A DNA stretch of 64,000 nucleotides from Subdoligranulum variabile. Lineage in GTDB: Bacteria > Bacillota > Clostridia > Oscillospirales > Ruminococcaceae. Numbering within the stretch: the first letter of the stretch is position 1; each line of letters begins with the position of its first letter. The notes under the pieces were generated by a model that had not been told where the DNA came from, did not search any database, and was given only the letters and a program-made list of their open reading frames with translations. The translations under genes were made by a program, and so were the position numbers. Below, in pieces: positions 7,895 through 15,728 of the stretch. The stretch lies in the NCBI RefSeq assembly GCF_025152575.1, contig NZ_CP102293.1, forward strand, positions 930,001 through 994,000, given 5' to 3'.

Positions 7895-9397
7895 ATGAAA
7901 CATTTTGAGTTTGAGTACGGTGCCGGCACCATGGGTGCCGATCTGCCCGACTCCACCGACGTATTTATCCCCGGCGTCACCGTACCCGACCCCGACTATA
8001 TCCCCGAGGATCAGCTGGAAGCCGCCTACCGCGAAAGCCTGGATCATCCCATCGGCATGCCCACCGTGAAGGAGCTGGCCCACAAGGGCAGCAAGGTGGT
8101 CTTCGTGGTGCCCGACCGCGTCAAGGGTGGCGAGCAGCCCACCAGCCACCGCAAACTGTCCATCAAGTACATCCTGCAGGATCTGTACAGCGTGGGCGTG
8201 GAGAAGCAGGACATCCTCTTCATCATCTCCAACGGCCTGCATCCCCGCTCCACCGACAAGGATGCCCTGGCCATCTTCGGACCGGAACTGTACAACGAAT
8301 TCTGGCCCACCGGCCAGATCATCAGCCATGACTCGGAGGATCCCGACAACATGGTGGATCTGGGCTGCACCCGCCGCGGCGATCCCGTTTCCATGAACCG
8401 TATGGTCTACGAGGCGGATCTGCCCATCCTCATCGGCCATGTCAACGGCAACCCCTACGGCGGCTACTCCGGCGGCTACAAGCACAGCGCCACCGGCATC
8501 ACCAACTGGCGCTGCATCGCCAGCCATCATGTGCCCTCCGTCATGCACCGGGACGACTTCACCCCCGTGAACAACGGCAGCCTGATGCGCACCAAGTTCA
8601 ACGAGATCTCCATGCTCATGGAGGAAAAGATGGGCCATCCCTTCTTCTGCTGCGACGCCGTGCTGGACTCCAAGAGCCGTCAGATCGCCATCTTCTCCGG
8701 CTACGCCAAGGAGATGATGCCCGAGAGCTGGAAAGTCGCCGACAAGCGCACCTACGTCCACTGGGCCGAGAAAAAGTACGACGTGCTGGTCTTCGGCATG
8801 CCCCAGAAGTTCCACTACGGCGACGGCATGGGCACCAACCCCATCATGATGATGCAGGCGCTGTCCGCCCAGGTGCTGCGCTTCAAGCGGGTCATGAGCG
8901 ATCATTGCGTGATCATCTGCTCCTCCCTGTGCAACGGCTTCTTCAACGACAACCGCTGGCCCTACCTGCGGGAGTGCTACGAGTGGTTCCAGCATGACCA
9001 GATGAACCAGCTGCCCGACATGAACCGTCTGGGCGAGTACTTCGCCACCAACGAGGAGTACATCCGCAAATACCGCTTTGCCAACGCCTTCCATCCCTTC
9101 CACGGCTTCTCCATGATGAGCTGCGGCCACATTGCCGAGATGAACACCAGCGCCATCTACATCGTAGGCGCCGAGGATCCCGGCTACGCCCGCGGCATGG
9201 GCCTCAAGACCCGCGCCACCTTTGAGGAGGCCCTGGCCGACGCCGAGAAGAAGTTTGTGGGCTCCAACCCCAACATTCTGGCCCTGCCGCTGACCTTCAA
9301 GACCACCAGCGTCCATCTGTGCATGAAGAACCCCAGCGAGGACTGCATGGACGAGTACGGCCATCGCCACGACGGCTGCGGCTGCGGTTGCGGCTGA
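7895..9397 (+). CDS. LarA-like (DUF2088) nickel-pincer family racemase/epimerase homologue
   Basis: A 500-residue protein of the lactate racemase family, whose members use a nickel-pincer nucleotide to racemise or epimerise alpha-hydroxy acids. The ATG at 7895 is chosen because AAAGGAG lies eight bases upstream; an in-frame ATG 45 bases earlier lacks a site. GGYSGGYKHSATG (about 189-201) aligns with the LarA segment holding the cofactor-linked Lys184, here Lys196. His212, 16 residues on, matches the nickel ligand His200, and His116 in NGLHPRS matches catalytic His108. The position of catalytic His174 reads Asn186. The protein ends in a His/Cys-rich tail (HRHDGCGCGCG). No LarB, LarC or LarE is in the window. 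The substrate is unknown; a sugar acid would suit the operon. Confidence 0.78.
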   Translation: MKHFEFEYGAGTMGADLPDSTDVFIPGVTVPDPDYIPEDQLEAAYRESLDHPIGMPTVKELAHKGSKVVFVVPDRVKGGEQPTSHRKLSIKYILQDLYSVGVEKQDILFIISNGLHPRSTDKDALAIFGPELYNEFWPTGQIISHDSEDPDNMVDLGCTRRGDPVSMNRMVYEADLPILIGHVNGNPYGGYSGGYKHSATGITNWRCIASHHVPSVMHRDDFTPVNNGSLMRTKFNEISMLMEEKMGHPFFCCDAVLDSKSRQIAIFSGYAKEMMPESWKVADKRTYVHWAEKKYDVLVFGMPQKFHYGDGMGTNPIMMMQALSAQVLRFKRVMSDHCVIICSSLCNGFFNDNRWPYLRECYEWFQHDQMNQLPDMNRLGEYFATNEEYIRKYRFANAFHPFHGFSMMSCGHIAEMNTSAIYIVGAEDPGYARGMGLKTRATFEEALADAEKKFVGSNPNILALPLTFKTTSVHLCMKNPSEDCMDEYGHRHDGCGCGCG

Positions 9398-9412
9398 GAA
9401 AGGAGGCCGCCC

Positions 9413-10582
9413 ATGGCCGGTAATCTCCTCATCGTTCACGGCGGCGGCCCCACCGCCGTCATCAATGCCTCGCTGTACGGGGCCATCCGTCAGGCCCAGG
9501 ACAGTCCCCTGGTGGACCGGGTCTACGCTGCCATCGGCGGCACCGGCGGCCTGCTGAAAGAACAGCTGCGGGACGTCACCGACCTGCCCGACGAGGCACT
9601 GCGGGGCCTGCTTTCCAGCCCCGCCTCCGCCATCGGCACCAGCCGGGATGCCCTGGAAGCGCCCGAGTATGAGGCCATGGTGCCCATTCTGGAGAAATAC
9701 GGCATCCGCTACGTTCTGATGAACGGCGGCAACGGCACCATGGATACCTGCGGCAAGCTGTACGCCCGGTGCGCCGGGCGGGACATCCGGGTCATCGGCA
9801 TCCCCAAAACCATGGACAACGACCTGGCCATCACCGACCACTCCCCGGGCTTCGGCAGCGCGGCACGGTATATGGCGGGCAGCGTGGCCGAGGTCTGCTG
9901 CGACGTGGAGGGCCTGCCCATCCACGTGGTGGTGGTGGAAGCCCTGGGCCGCAACGCCGGCTGGGTGACCGCCGCTTCCGCTCTGGCCACCGACAGCTAT
10001 ACCCACGGCCCCGACCTGATCTACCTGCCGGAGCGCGCCTTCCGCGAGGAGGAGTTCCTCGCCGACGTGGAGCACCTCATCCAAACGAAAGGCCACGGCG
10101 TGGTGGTGGCCAGCGAAGGCCTGCACTATGCCGACGGCACCCCCATCGTGGAGCCGGTCTTCACGGTGGGCCGGGCCACCTATTTCGGCGACGTGTCCGC
10201 CCACCTGGCCAACCTGATCATCCGCAAACTGGGCTATAAGGCCCGGGCGGAAAAGCCGGGCATCCTGGGCCGGGCGTCCATCGCCTGGCAGAGCGACACC
10301 GACCGCGCCGAAGCCGAACTCTGCGGCCGGGCGGCCGTGGACGCCGCCACCGCCGGGGAAAGCGGCAAGATGGTGGCCCTGCGCCGGGTGCCCGGTCCCC
10401 AGTACCGCTGCGAAACCTTCCTGGTGGACATTCAGCAGGTCATGATGACCGAGCGCAAAATGCCCGATGCCTTCATCAATGCCCGCGGCAACGGCATCAC
10501 CGAAGCGTTCAAGGACTGGTGCCGCCCCCTGCTGGGCGCGCCGCTGCCCCAACTGATGGACCTGCGTCCCGATCAGGGCTGA
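9413..10582 (+). CDS. 6-phosphofructokinase family protein, mixed ATP/PPi-type motifs
   Basis: A 389-residue PfkA-fold enzyme. The nucleotide loop reads MNGGNGTMDT and the catalytic loop GIPKTMDNDL, with both Asp residues of the latter kept. In the family, Gly after the GG(D/N) pair favours ATP and Asp favours pyrophosphate, while Lys in PKT(M/I)DND is typical of pyrophosphate enzymes. This protein has Gly at the first and Lys at the second, a mix also known in some ATP-dependent enzymes such as trypanosomal PFK. It would phosphorylate fructose-6-P or a related ketose-6-P such as tagatose-6-P, giving the aldolase substrate. It is the last gene of the operon, 15 bases after the LarA-like gene. 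Confidence 0.85.
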   Translation: MAGNLLIVHGGGPTAVINASLYGAIRQAQDSPLVDRVYAAIGGTGGLLKEQLRDVTDLPDEALRGLLSSPASAIGTSRDALEAPEYEAMVPILEKYGIRYVLMNGGNGTMDTCGKLYARCAGRDIRVIGIPKTMDNDLAITDHSPGFGSAARYMAGSVAEVCCDVEGLPIHVVVVEALGRNAGWVTAASALATDSYTHGPDLIYLPERAFREEEFLADVEHLIQTKGHGVVVASEGLHYADGTPIVEPVFTVGRATYFGDVSAHLANLIIRKLGYKARAEKPGILGRASIAWQSDTDRAEAELCGRAAVDAATAGESGKMVALRRVPGPQYRCETFLVDIQQVMMTERKMPDAFINARGNGITEAFKDWCRPLLGAPLPQLMDLRPDQG

Positions 10583-10656
10583 TCCCTTTTTCGGAAGTAC
10601 CAGGTCACCGGCAAAGCCGGCGCATTTCTGTTGTTTGCTTTCTTCTCCCCTTTCAT

Positions 10657-10719
10657 AACGGAGCCATTTTCCCGTTGCCCCCTCTCTCGGAGGACGGCGT
10701 CCGGGAAGGTGGCTCCGTT
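10657..10719 (+). terminator. Long GC-rich hairpin after the phosphofructokinase gene
   Basis: AACGGAGCCA pairs with TGGCTCCGTT and, after a two-base internal mismatch, TTCCCG pairs with CGGGAA, around a structured loop of about 27 bases. Only TTT follows, so it may be a weak terminator or an RNA-stabilising element. The rest of 10583-10768 shows no gene. Confidence 0.5.
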
Positions 10720-10768
10720 TCCTGTAGGGGGCGCGGCGGCGGCTTTCTTTTCGCAAGATTCCCATAAC

Positions 10769-10805
10769 TTGCATTTTTTGCACTGTTGTGTTAGCATATT
10801 ACTAA
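10769..10805 (+). promoter_or_regulatory. Promoter and GntR-type operator of the regulator gene
   Basis: TTGCAT (10769-10774), a 17-base spacer and TAGCAT (10792-10797) form a likely promoter. The -10 lies inside the imperfect palindrome TTAGCATATTACTAA (10791-10805). A related palindrome covers the -10 of the TRAP operon at 11721-11734, which suggests autoregulation by the GntR protein. Confidence 0.55.
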
Positions 10806-10840
10806 AGAAAAAATTGTCCAGTAGGAAGGAGGCAACCAGG

Positions 10841-11554
10841 ATGATGGTTCAGGACGCCCAGGATCGTTCCGTGCAGGGCGCGGTGTACCGCACCCTGAAA
10901 GAGGGCATCATGACCCTGCGGCTGGCCCCCGGCACCGTAATGAGCACCAAGGAGATGGCAGAACGGCTCCATGTAAGCCGTACGCCGGTGCGGGAGGCCT
11001 TTATCCGGCTGCAGAGCGAAGAACTTGTGGACATCATCCCCCAGCGGGAGACTGTCGTTTCCCGCATCAACCTGCTGCGGGTAGAGCAGGAGCGGTTTGT
11101 GCGGGAAAGTCTGGAGCTTCCGGTGATTGACCTGTTCCTGCAGAATTGCCGGCCGGAACATTTTGCACAGCTGCGGGAAAGCATCGAGGAGCAGAAGCGC
11201 TGCTACACCGAGAAACGGTACGCCGACTTTGTGGGCGCCGACAACCGGATGCACCAGCTCTTCTTTGATGTGGCCGGGCAGCATCTGGCCTGGGAGCTGA
11301 TCATGAACTCCAACGGCCACTACAACCGTATCCGCGTGCTGACCGTCCAGGTGGAGGATACCATCGTAAGCACCATCCGCCAGCACTGCCAGATGGTGGA
11401 TCTGATGGAACAGGGGCAGACCGAAGCGGTCCGCCGGGAGATGAACCGCCATGTGAAACGCATCAATGTGGAAAAGGCCAACCTGGTGCAGCGCTACCCC
11501 GATTATTTCAAGAATGACAATGAACCCCAGGGAATCCGTATCGGATCTCTGTAA
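10841..11554 (+). CDS. GntR-family (FadR subgroup) transcriptional regulator
   Basis: A 237-residue regulator. The N-terminal winged helix (about 10-75) reads VYRTLKEGIMTLRLAPG, then TKEMAERLHVSRTPVREAFIRL, the classic GntR signature. The all-helical C-terminal half (FCD type, with a conserved metal-site His in MHQLFFD and a late His in NRHVKR) normally binds a carboxylate or sugar-acid effector. The ATG at 10841 follows AAGGAGG; a second ATG is adjacent. It stands directly upstream of a TRAP importer and uronate/aldonate genes and is probably their repressor, with an acid such as gulonate, fructuronate or mannonate as inducer. The target is supported by shared palindromes; the effector is inference. 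Confidence 0.9.
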   Translation: MMVQDAQDRSVQGAVYRTLKEGIMTLRLAPGTVMSTKEMAERLHVSRTPVREAFIRLQSEELVDIIPQRETVVSRINLLRVEQERFVRESLELPVIDLFLQNCRPEHFAQLRESIEEQKRCYTEKRYADFVGADNRMHQLFFDVAGQHLAWELIMNSNGHYNRIRVLTVQVEDTIVSTIRQHCQMVDLMEQGQTEAVRREMNRHVKRINVEKANLVQRYPDYFKNDNEPQGIRIGSL

Positions 11555-11564
11555 GCGTTCCCAC

Positions 11565-11610
11565 GGCCCCCGTCCTGTGAACTCCGGTTTGCAGGGCGGG
11601 GCCTTTTTTT
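11565..11610 (+). terminator. Intrinsic terminator after the GntR gene
   Basis: GGCCCCCGTCCTGT pairs imperfectly (with G-U pairs) with GCAGGGCGGGGCC, followed by seven T. It separates the regulator from the TRAP operon. Confidence 0.75.
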
Positions 11611-11655
11611 GTGTTGCTTTTTCTTTTGTCGTCCCGATTCCACAGTTTTCGATAC

Positions 11656-11667
11656 ATTGTGCACAAT
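11656..11667. promoter_or_regulatory. Perfect palindrome ATTGTGCACAAT upstream of the TRAP operon
   Basis: A 12-base perfect palindrome lies about 33 bases upstream of the predicted TRAP -35 element. It could be a second regulator site. No regulator in the window is clearly matched to it. Confidence 0.35.
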
Positions 11668-11699
11668 ATTTTCTCGAAATTATCGTATGTTTTGACTGA

Positions 11700-11734
11700 T
11701 TGACTATGACATGCTGACATGCTAGTATATTAGC
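11700..11734 (+). promoter_or_regulatory. Promoter and GntR-type operator of the TRAP/uronate operon
   Basis: TTGACT (11700-11705), a 17-base spacer and TAGTAT (11723-11728). The palindrome GCTAGTATATTAGC (11721-11734, one mismatch between halves) covers the -10. A direct repeat GACATGCT occurs twice at 11708-11723. The arrangement mirrors the GntR gene's own promoter. Confidence 0.6.
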
Positions 11735-11771
11735 AACAGGCCTGACAGAATTTGTAACGGAGGATCATCAA

Positions 11772-12788
11772 ATGAAGCATACAAACATCGTCAAACGGGG
11801 ATTGACTGGCTTCACGGCGTGCGTGATGACGGCGGGGCTGCTGAGCGGTTGTTCCTCTCAGAGCAATGGCGGCAAGCTCGTCAAGGTTGCCATCTGCGTA
11901 TCCAGCCAGACACCCGCGGCCATCGCAATGGAGGAAGTGTTCAAGCCCATGGTGGAAGAACAGACCGACGGGCGGTACTCCATTCAGCTCTATGACTCCG
12001 GCGTACTGGGGGCCGAGAAGGTCACCTACGACTACACCCGCAGCGGCATTGTGGAGATGTGTGTGGTTGGCACCTCCATGTGGTCGGAGACACCGGTCAT
12101 GACCATTCCCGACTTTCCCTTCGTGTTCCGGGATGTGGAGCATGCACGGCGCTGCTATCAGGGCGAGCTGGGCGACTACATCACGGAGGAAGTGGAGAAG
12201 GAACAGCCGGTACAGCTGCTGGGCTGGTTCCCCAACGGCGCGCGGGAATTCACCTCCAACAAGGAGCTGAACAGCCTGGACGACTTCCAGGGCCAGAAGC
12301 TGCGCATGCCCAACAACCCCATCCATGTGCGGCTGGCCGAGAGTCTGGGCGCCAACGTGGTCATTATGGACATGGGCGAGGTCTTCACCTCCCTGGAGCA
12401 GGGCGTTGTGGACGGCCAGGACAATCCCCTGTCCACCGTCAAGAGCGAAGGTTGGTACGAAGTACAGGATTATGTGTACAACACCGACCACATCATCACC
12501 TCGCTGGAGCTGTTCGCCGGGGACGAGCTGTGGAACAGCATGGATGAGGCCGACCAGAAGGTATTCGAGGAAGCGGCCCGGGCCGCTTCGGATGCCGCCT
12601 GGGACATGTACATCGATGAGATGGAATCCGACAAGCAGTTCATGATCGATCAGGGTCTTACCGTCACCGATCTGAGCGAGGAGGACCGTGCGGCGATGAT
12701 TGAAAAAATCCAGCCTGTGTACGATTATCTGGATTCCGAGTACGACTGGGCCAAAGACGTCCGCGAGATGATCGCCAACATCGAATGA
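11772..12788 (+). CDS. TRAP transporter solute-binding lipoprotein, DctP family
   Basis: A 338-residue extracellular solute receptor of a tripartite ATP-independent importer. The signal peptide ends in the lipobox LLSGC, making Cys27 the lipid site. The body has the DctP signatures: ESLGANVVIMDMGEVFTSLEQGVVDGQDNP and the preceding QKLRMPNNPIHV region, which carries the Arg that normally clamps the ligand carboxylate. TRAP receptors bind organic or sugar acids, and the downstream genes point to a hexuronate or aldonate. It heads the transport part of the operon, with the small permease 10 bases downstream. Binding specificity cannot be read directly. Confidence 0.93.
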   Translation: MKHTNIVKRGLTGFTACVMTAGLLSGCSSQSNGGKLVKVAICVSSQTPAAIAMEEVFKPMVEEQTDGRYSIQLYDSGVLGAEKVTYDYTRSGIVEMCVVGTSMWSETPVMTIPDFPFVFRDVEHARRCYQGELGDYITEEVEKEQPVQLLGWFPNGAREFTSNKELNSLDDFQGQKLRMPNNPIHVRLAESLGANVVIMDMGEVFTSLEQGVVDGQDNPLSTVKSEGWYEVQDYVYNTDHIITSLELFAGDELWNSMDEADQKVFEEAARAASDAAWDMYIDEMESDKQFMIDQGLTVTDLSEEDRAAMIEKIQPVYDYLDSEYDWAKDVREMIANIE

Positions 12789-12798
12789 GGAGGACACC

Positions 12799-13350
12799 AT
12801 GAAATCCTTTCTTGACAGACTTTTCAAAATCATCGATTACTTCACCGGTATCCTGACGGGCGGCATGGTCCTGTTTGTGTTCCTGAACGTGATCCTGCGC
12901 ATCTTCTTCAACTCCGGCCTGACCTGGTCGGAAGAGCTGTCCCGCTATCTGTTCGTCTTCGTGACCTACATCGGTGCTATCAGCGCCATGCGCGCCGGCG
13001 AACATATGACCGTGGACATCCTGGTGGCCAAGGTCGGTCCCCGTGTCCAGATGGTGCTGTATGTCATTTCCCAACTGATCATTGCGATCCTGATGGCCAT
13101 TCTGGTCCACGGTTCCACCAAGATGGTCCTGCAGAACATAGCCTCCCGCACGGCGGCCCTGGGCATCTCCTACGCCTTCCTGTACAGCGTAGGCATCATC
13201 ACCGGCGTTTCCATCGCCATTCTGGCGCTGGCCAACATTGCCCACGCCGTCACCCATCCCGACGAGATCTCGAGCATTGTAACCGGCTCGGTGGAAGAGG
13301 CGGAGCACGCCGCCCGACCGGAAGAAAACAAGGGAGGTAATGAACAATGA
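12799..13350 (+). CDS. TRAP transporter small permease, DctQ family
   Basis: A 183-residue membrane protein with four predicted helices, beginning with the amphipathic N-terminus and MVLFVFLNVILRIFF. The text TWSEELSRYLFVFVTYIGA is the DctQ signature. It pairs with the large permease to form the sodium-coupled membrane unit. The C-terminal 25 residues are charged and cytosolic (EEAEHAARPEENK). Its stop overlaps the start of the large permease by four bases, indicating coupled translation. Confidence 0.92.
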   Translation: MKSFLDRLFKIIDYFTGILTGGMVLFVFLNVILRIFFNSGLTWSEELSRYLFVFVTYIGAISAMRAGEHMTVDILVAKVGPRVQMVLYVISQLIIAILMAILVHGSTKMVLQNIASRTAALGISYAFLYSVGIITGVSIAILALANIAHAVTHPDEISSIVTGSVEEAEHAARPEENKGGNEQ

Positions 13351-14630
13351 CGTTGGTCGTATTTCTGGCCGCGCTGGTAGGCGGCATCCTGATCGGTGTG
13401 CCGATCTGCTTTTCGCTGATGTTCAGCGGCGTCTGCATGATGCTGTTCCTCAACGGATTCAACACCCAGATTCTTTCCCAGAACCTCTTCTCCGGCGCGG
13501 ATTCCTTCTCCATGATGGCAGTGCCCTTCTTCGTGCTCACCGGAGAACTGATGAACCGCGGCGGCATCACCAAACGCATCGTCAACTTTGCCAACGCCCT
13601 GGTGGGCCATGTGCGCGGCGGCCTGGGATATGTCTCCATCCTGGCCATCCTGCTGTTCGCCAGCATCATGGGCTCCGCTGTGGCCTCCACCGCTGCCCTG
13701 GGTGTGATCCTGATCCCCATGATGGTCCGCGCAGGATACAACCGTGACCGCAGCACCGCCCTGGTGGCCGCCGGCAACATCCTTTCGCCCATTATGCCGC
13801 CTTCGGTCCCCATGATCATCTTCGGCGTGCAGGCCGGTGTTTCGGTCACCAAACTGTTCATGGGCGGCATCGCCCCTGCGGTCTACCTCTCCGCCGCCCT
13901 CTGCGTGGTCTGGTTCTTCATTGCCAAAAAGGACAACCTGCCCACCGCCCCCCGCCAGAGCATGCGGGAAATCGTCAAATCCCTGCTGGACGGAATCTGG
14001 GCGCTGCTTCTGCCGGTGATCATCCTGGTGGGTCTGCGCAGCGGCATGTTCACCGCCACCGAGGCCGGTGTCATCTGCGTGGCCTACGCACTGATCGTGG
14101 GCATCTTCATTTACCGTGAATTCAAGGTCTCCATGCTGATGGACTGCCTGGTCTCTGCGGCCAAATCCTCCGCGGTCATCATGTTCCTGGCCGCAGCCGC
14201 CATGGTCTCCTCCTGGATGATGACCGTCGCCAACATTCCGGCTACCGTCACCGCCCTGCTCACCCCCTTCCTGAGCAACCCCATCCTGCTGATGTTCGTC
14301 ATCTGCCTGCTGGTGCTGCTGGTGGGTACCTCGATGGACGTCACCCCCACCATCATGATCCTGACCCCGGTGCTGCTGCCCGCCATCAAGGCCGCCGGCA
14401 TCGACCCCGCCTACTTCGGCGTCGTCTTCATCATCGTCACCGTCATGGGCCTGCTGACCCCGCCGGTGGGCACCGTCCTGAACGTGGCGTGCGGTGCGGG
14501 CCGCATCAATATGCAGCGCATCGTCAAAGCCATCTGGCCCTTCCTCATTGCGGAGGCCGTGGTCCTCTTCCTGATGGTCCTCTTCCCGCAGATCGTCACC
14601 GTACCGATGAACTTCTTCACCGGCGGCTGA
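13347..14630 (+). CDS. TRAP transporter large permease, DctM family
   Basis: A 427-residue polytopic protein of normal DctM length with about a dozen hydrophobic segments. Family text is clear: VAAGNILSPIMPPSVPMIIFG and the C-terminal GLLTPPVGTVLNVACG. It forms the transport channel using the sodium gradient, working with the DctP receptor and DctQ. The start overlaps the DctQ stop (ATGA). The gap of 53 bases to the dehydrogenase gene has no terminator, so the catabolic genes are probably in the same transcript. Confidence 0.94.
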   Translation: MTLVVFLAALVGGILIGVPICFSLMFSGVCMMLFLNGFNTQILSQNLFSGADSFSMMAVPFFVLTGELMNRGGITKRIVNFANALVGHVRGGLGYVSILAILLFASIMGSAVASTAALGVILIPMMVRAGYNRDRSTALVAAGNILSPIMPPSVPMIIFGVQAGVSVTKLFMGGIAPAVYLSAALCVVWFFIAKKDNLPTAPRQSMREIVKSLLDGIWALLLPVIILVGLRSGMFTATEAGVICVAYALIVGIFIYREFKVSMLMDCLVSAAKSSAVIMFLAAAAMVSSWMMTVANIPATVTALLTPFLSNPILLMFVICLLVLLVGTSMDVTPTIMILTPVLLPAIKAAGIDPAYFGVVFIIVTVMGLLTPPVGTVLNVACGAGRINMQRIVKAIWPFLIAEAVVLFLMVLFPQIVTVPMNFFTGG

Positions 14631-14683
14631 CCTCCTTTTTCCCAGCCTTCCAACCTTTATTGACATAGAACAGGAGCAGTACA

Positions 14684-15706
14684 ATGAAAGCCATTCAGAT
14701 CGTAAAACCCAATGAACTCAAAGTCATCGATATGGACAAGCCTGAAATCCAGCAGCCCGACCAGGTCCTGGTAAAGATGAAAGCCGCCGGCATCTGCGGT
14801 TCCGACGTGGGCATCTATCACGGCACCAACGCCGCCGCCACCTATCCCCGGGTCATCGGCCACGAGATGGTGGGCGTCATCGAAGCCGTCGGCAGCGCCG
14901 TGACCAATCGCAAGGTGGGCGACCGGGTGATCATCGACCAGGTCACCGCCTGCGGTCACTGCTACGCCTGCCGCAAGGGCCGCCCCAACGTATGCGGCAA
15001 CCTGCAGGTACGGGGCGTCCATCTGGACGGCGGCTACCGGGAATACATGGTGGTGCCTGAAAAGGACTGCTATCTGCTGCCCGACTTCCTGAAGGACGAG
15101 GATGCCGTCATGATCGAACCCACCACCATCGCCGTGCAGGCCTGCAGCCGCGCCGAACTCTGCGAGGAGGACGATCTGATGATCATCGGGGCCGGAGCAC
15201 TGGGCAACAGCATCCTGCGGATTGCCCGCCTGTATCACCCCCACAAGCTCATCGTGGTGGACATCGACGACGCCAAACTGGCCGAAAGCCTGCAGCACGG
15301 CGCCACCGATGTGATCAACAGCCGCAACGAGGACGTGGTGGCCCGCGCCCATGAGCTCACCGGCGGCTACGGTCCCACCGTTACCATCGACGCCGCCTGC
15401 TTCAAGGGCAGCCTGCTCACCGCCTGCCAGGCCACCGGCAATGCGGGCCGTGTGATCACCATGGGCTTCAGCATCGCCCCCGACGAGATCAACCAGTTTG
15501 TCATCACCTCCAAGGAGCTGGATGTGCGCGGCAGCCGCCTGCAGAACCGCAAGTTCCAGGAAGTCATCGACCTGGTCAACGCGGGCAAGGTGGATCTGAG
15601 CCACAGCATCTCCCACACCTTCCACTTCCTGGATGCCCAGAAAGCCTTCGACTTCAACGATTCCCACGATCCGTCCATCCGCAAGATCGTGCTGACCTTC
15701 GACTGA
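14684..15706 (+). CDS. Zinc-dependent dehydrogenase, RspB / L-gulonate (L-galactonate) 5-dehydrogenase-like
   Basis: A 340-residue medium-chain dehydrogenase. The catalytic zinc ligands are visible in GICGSDVGIYHG and GHEMVG, with the acidic ligand in EPTTIA. Four Cys of the structural zinc lobe appear in CGHCYACRKGRPNVC, and the Rossmann motif is GAGALGNS. RspB-type members oxidise L-gulonate or L-galactonate at C5 to fructuronate or tagaturonate. Fructuronate is the substrate of UxuB encoded two genes on, so an L-gulonate entry step fits the operon well. Substrate identity is inference from family and context. GGAG precedes the start, and UxuA begins 22 bases after the stop. Confidence 0.82.
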   Translation: MKAIQIVKPNELKVIDMDKPEIQQPDQVLVKMKAAGICGSDVGIYHGTNAAATYPRVIGHEMVGVIEAVGSAVTNRKVGDRVIIDQVTACGHCYACRKGRPNVCGNLQVRGVHLDGGYREYMVVPEKDCYLLPDFLKDEDAVMIEPTTIAVQACSRAELCEEDDLMIIGAGALGNSILRIARLYHPHKLIVVDIDDAKLAESLQHGATDVINSRNEDVVARAHELTGGYGPTVTIDAACFKGSLLTACQATGNAGRVITMGFSIAPDEINQFVITSKELDVRGSRLQNRKFQEVIDLVNAGKVDLSHSISHTFHFLDAQKAFDFNDSHDPSIRKIVLTFD

Positions 15707-15728
15707 TCCGAAAAGGAGGACATTTCCC

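Noticed and set aside
7838..10783. Minus-strand frame of 981 codons opposite the LarA-like and PFK genes
   Set aside because: Same cause: it mirrors real plus-strand genes, has no ribosome site and shows compositionally biased translation.
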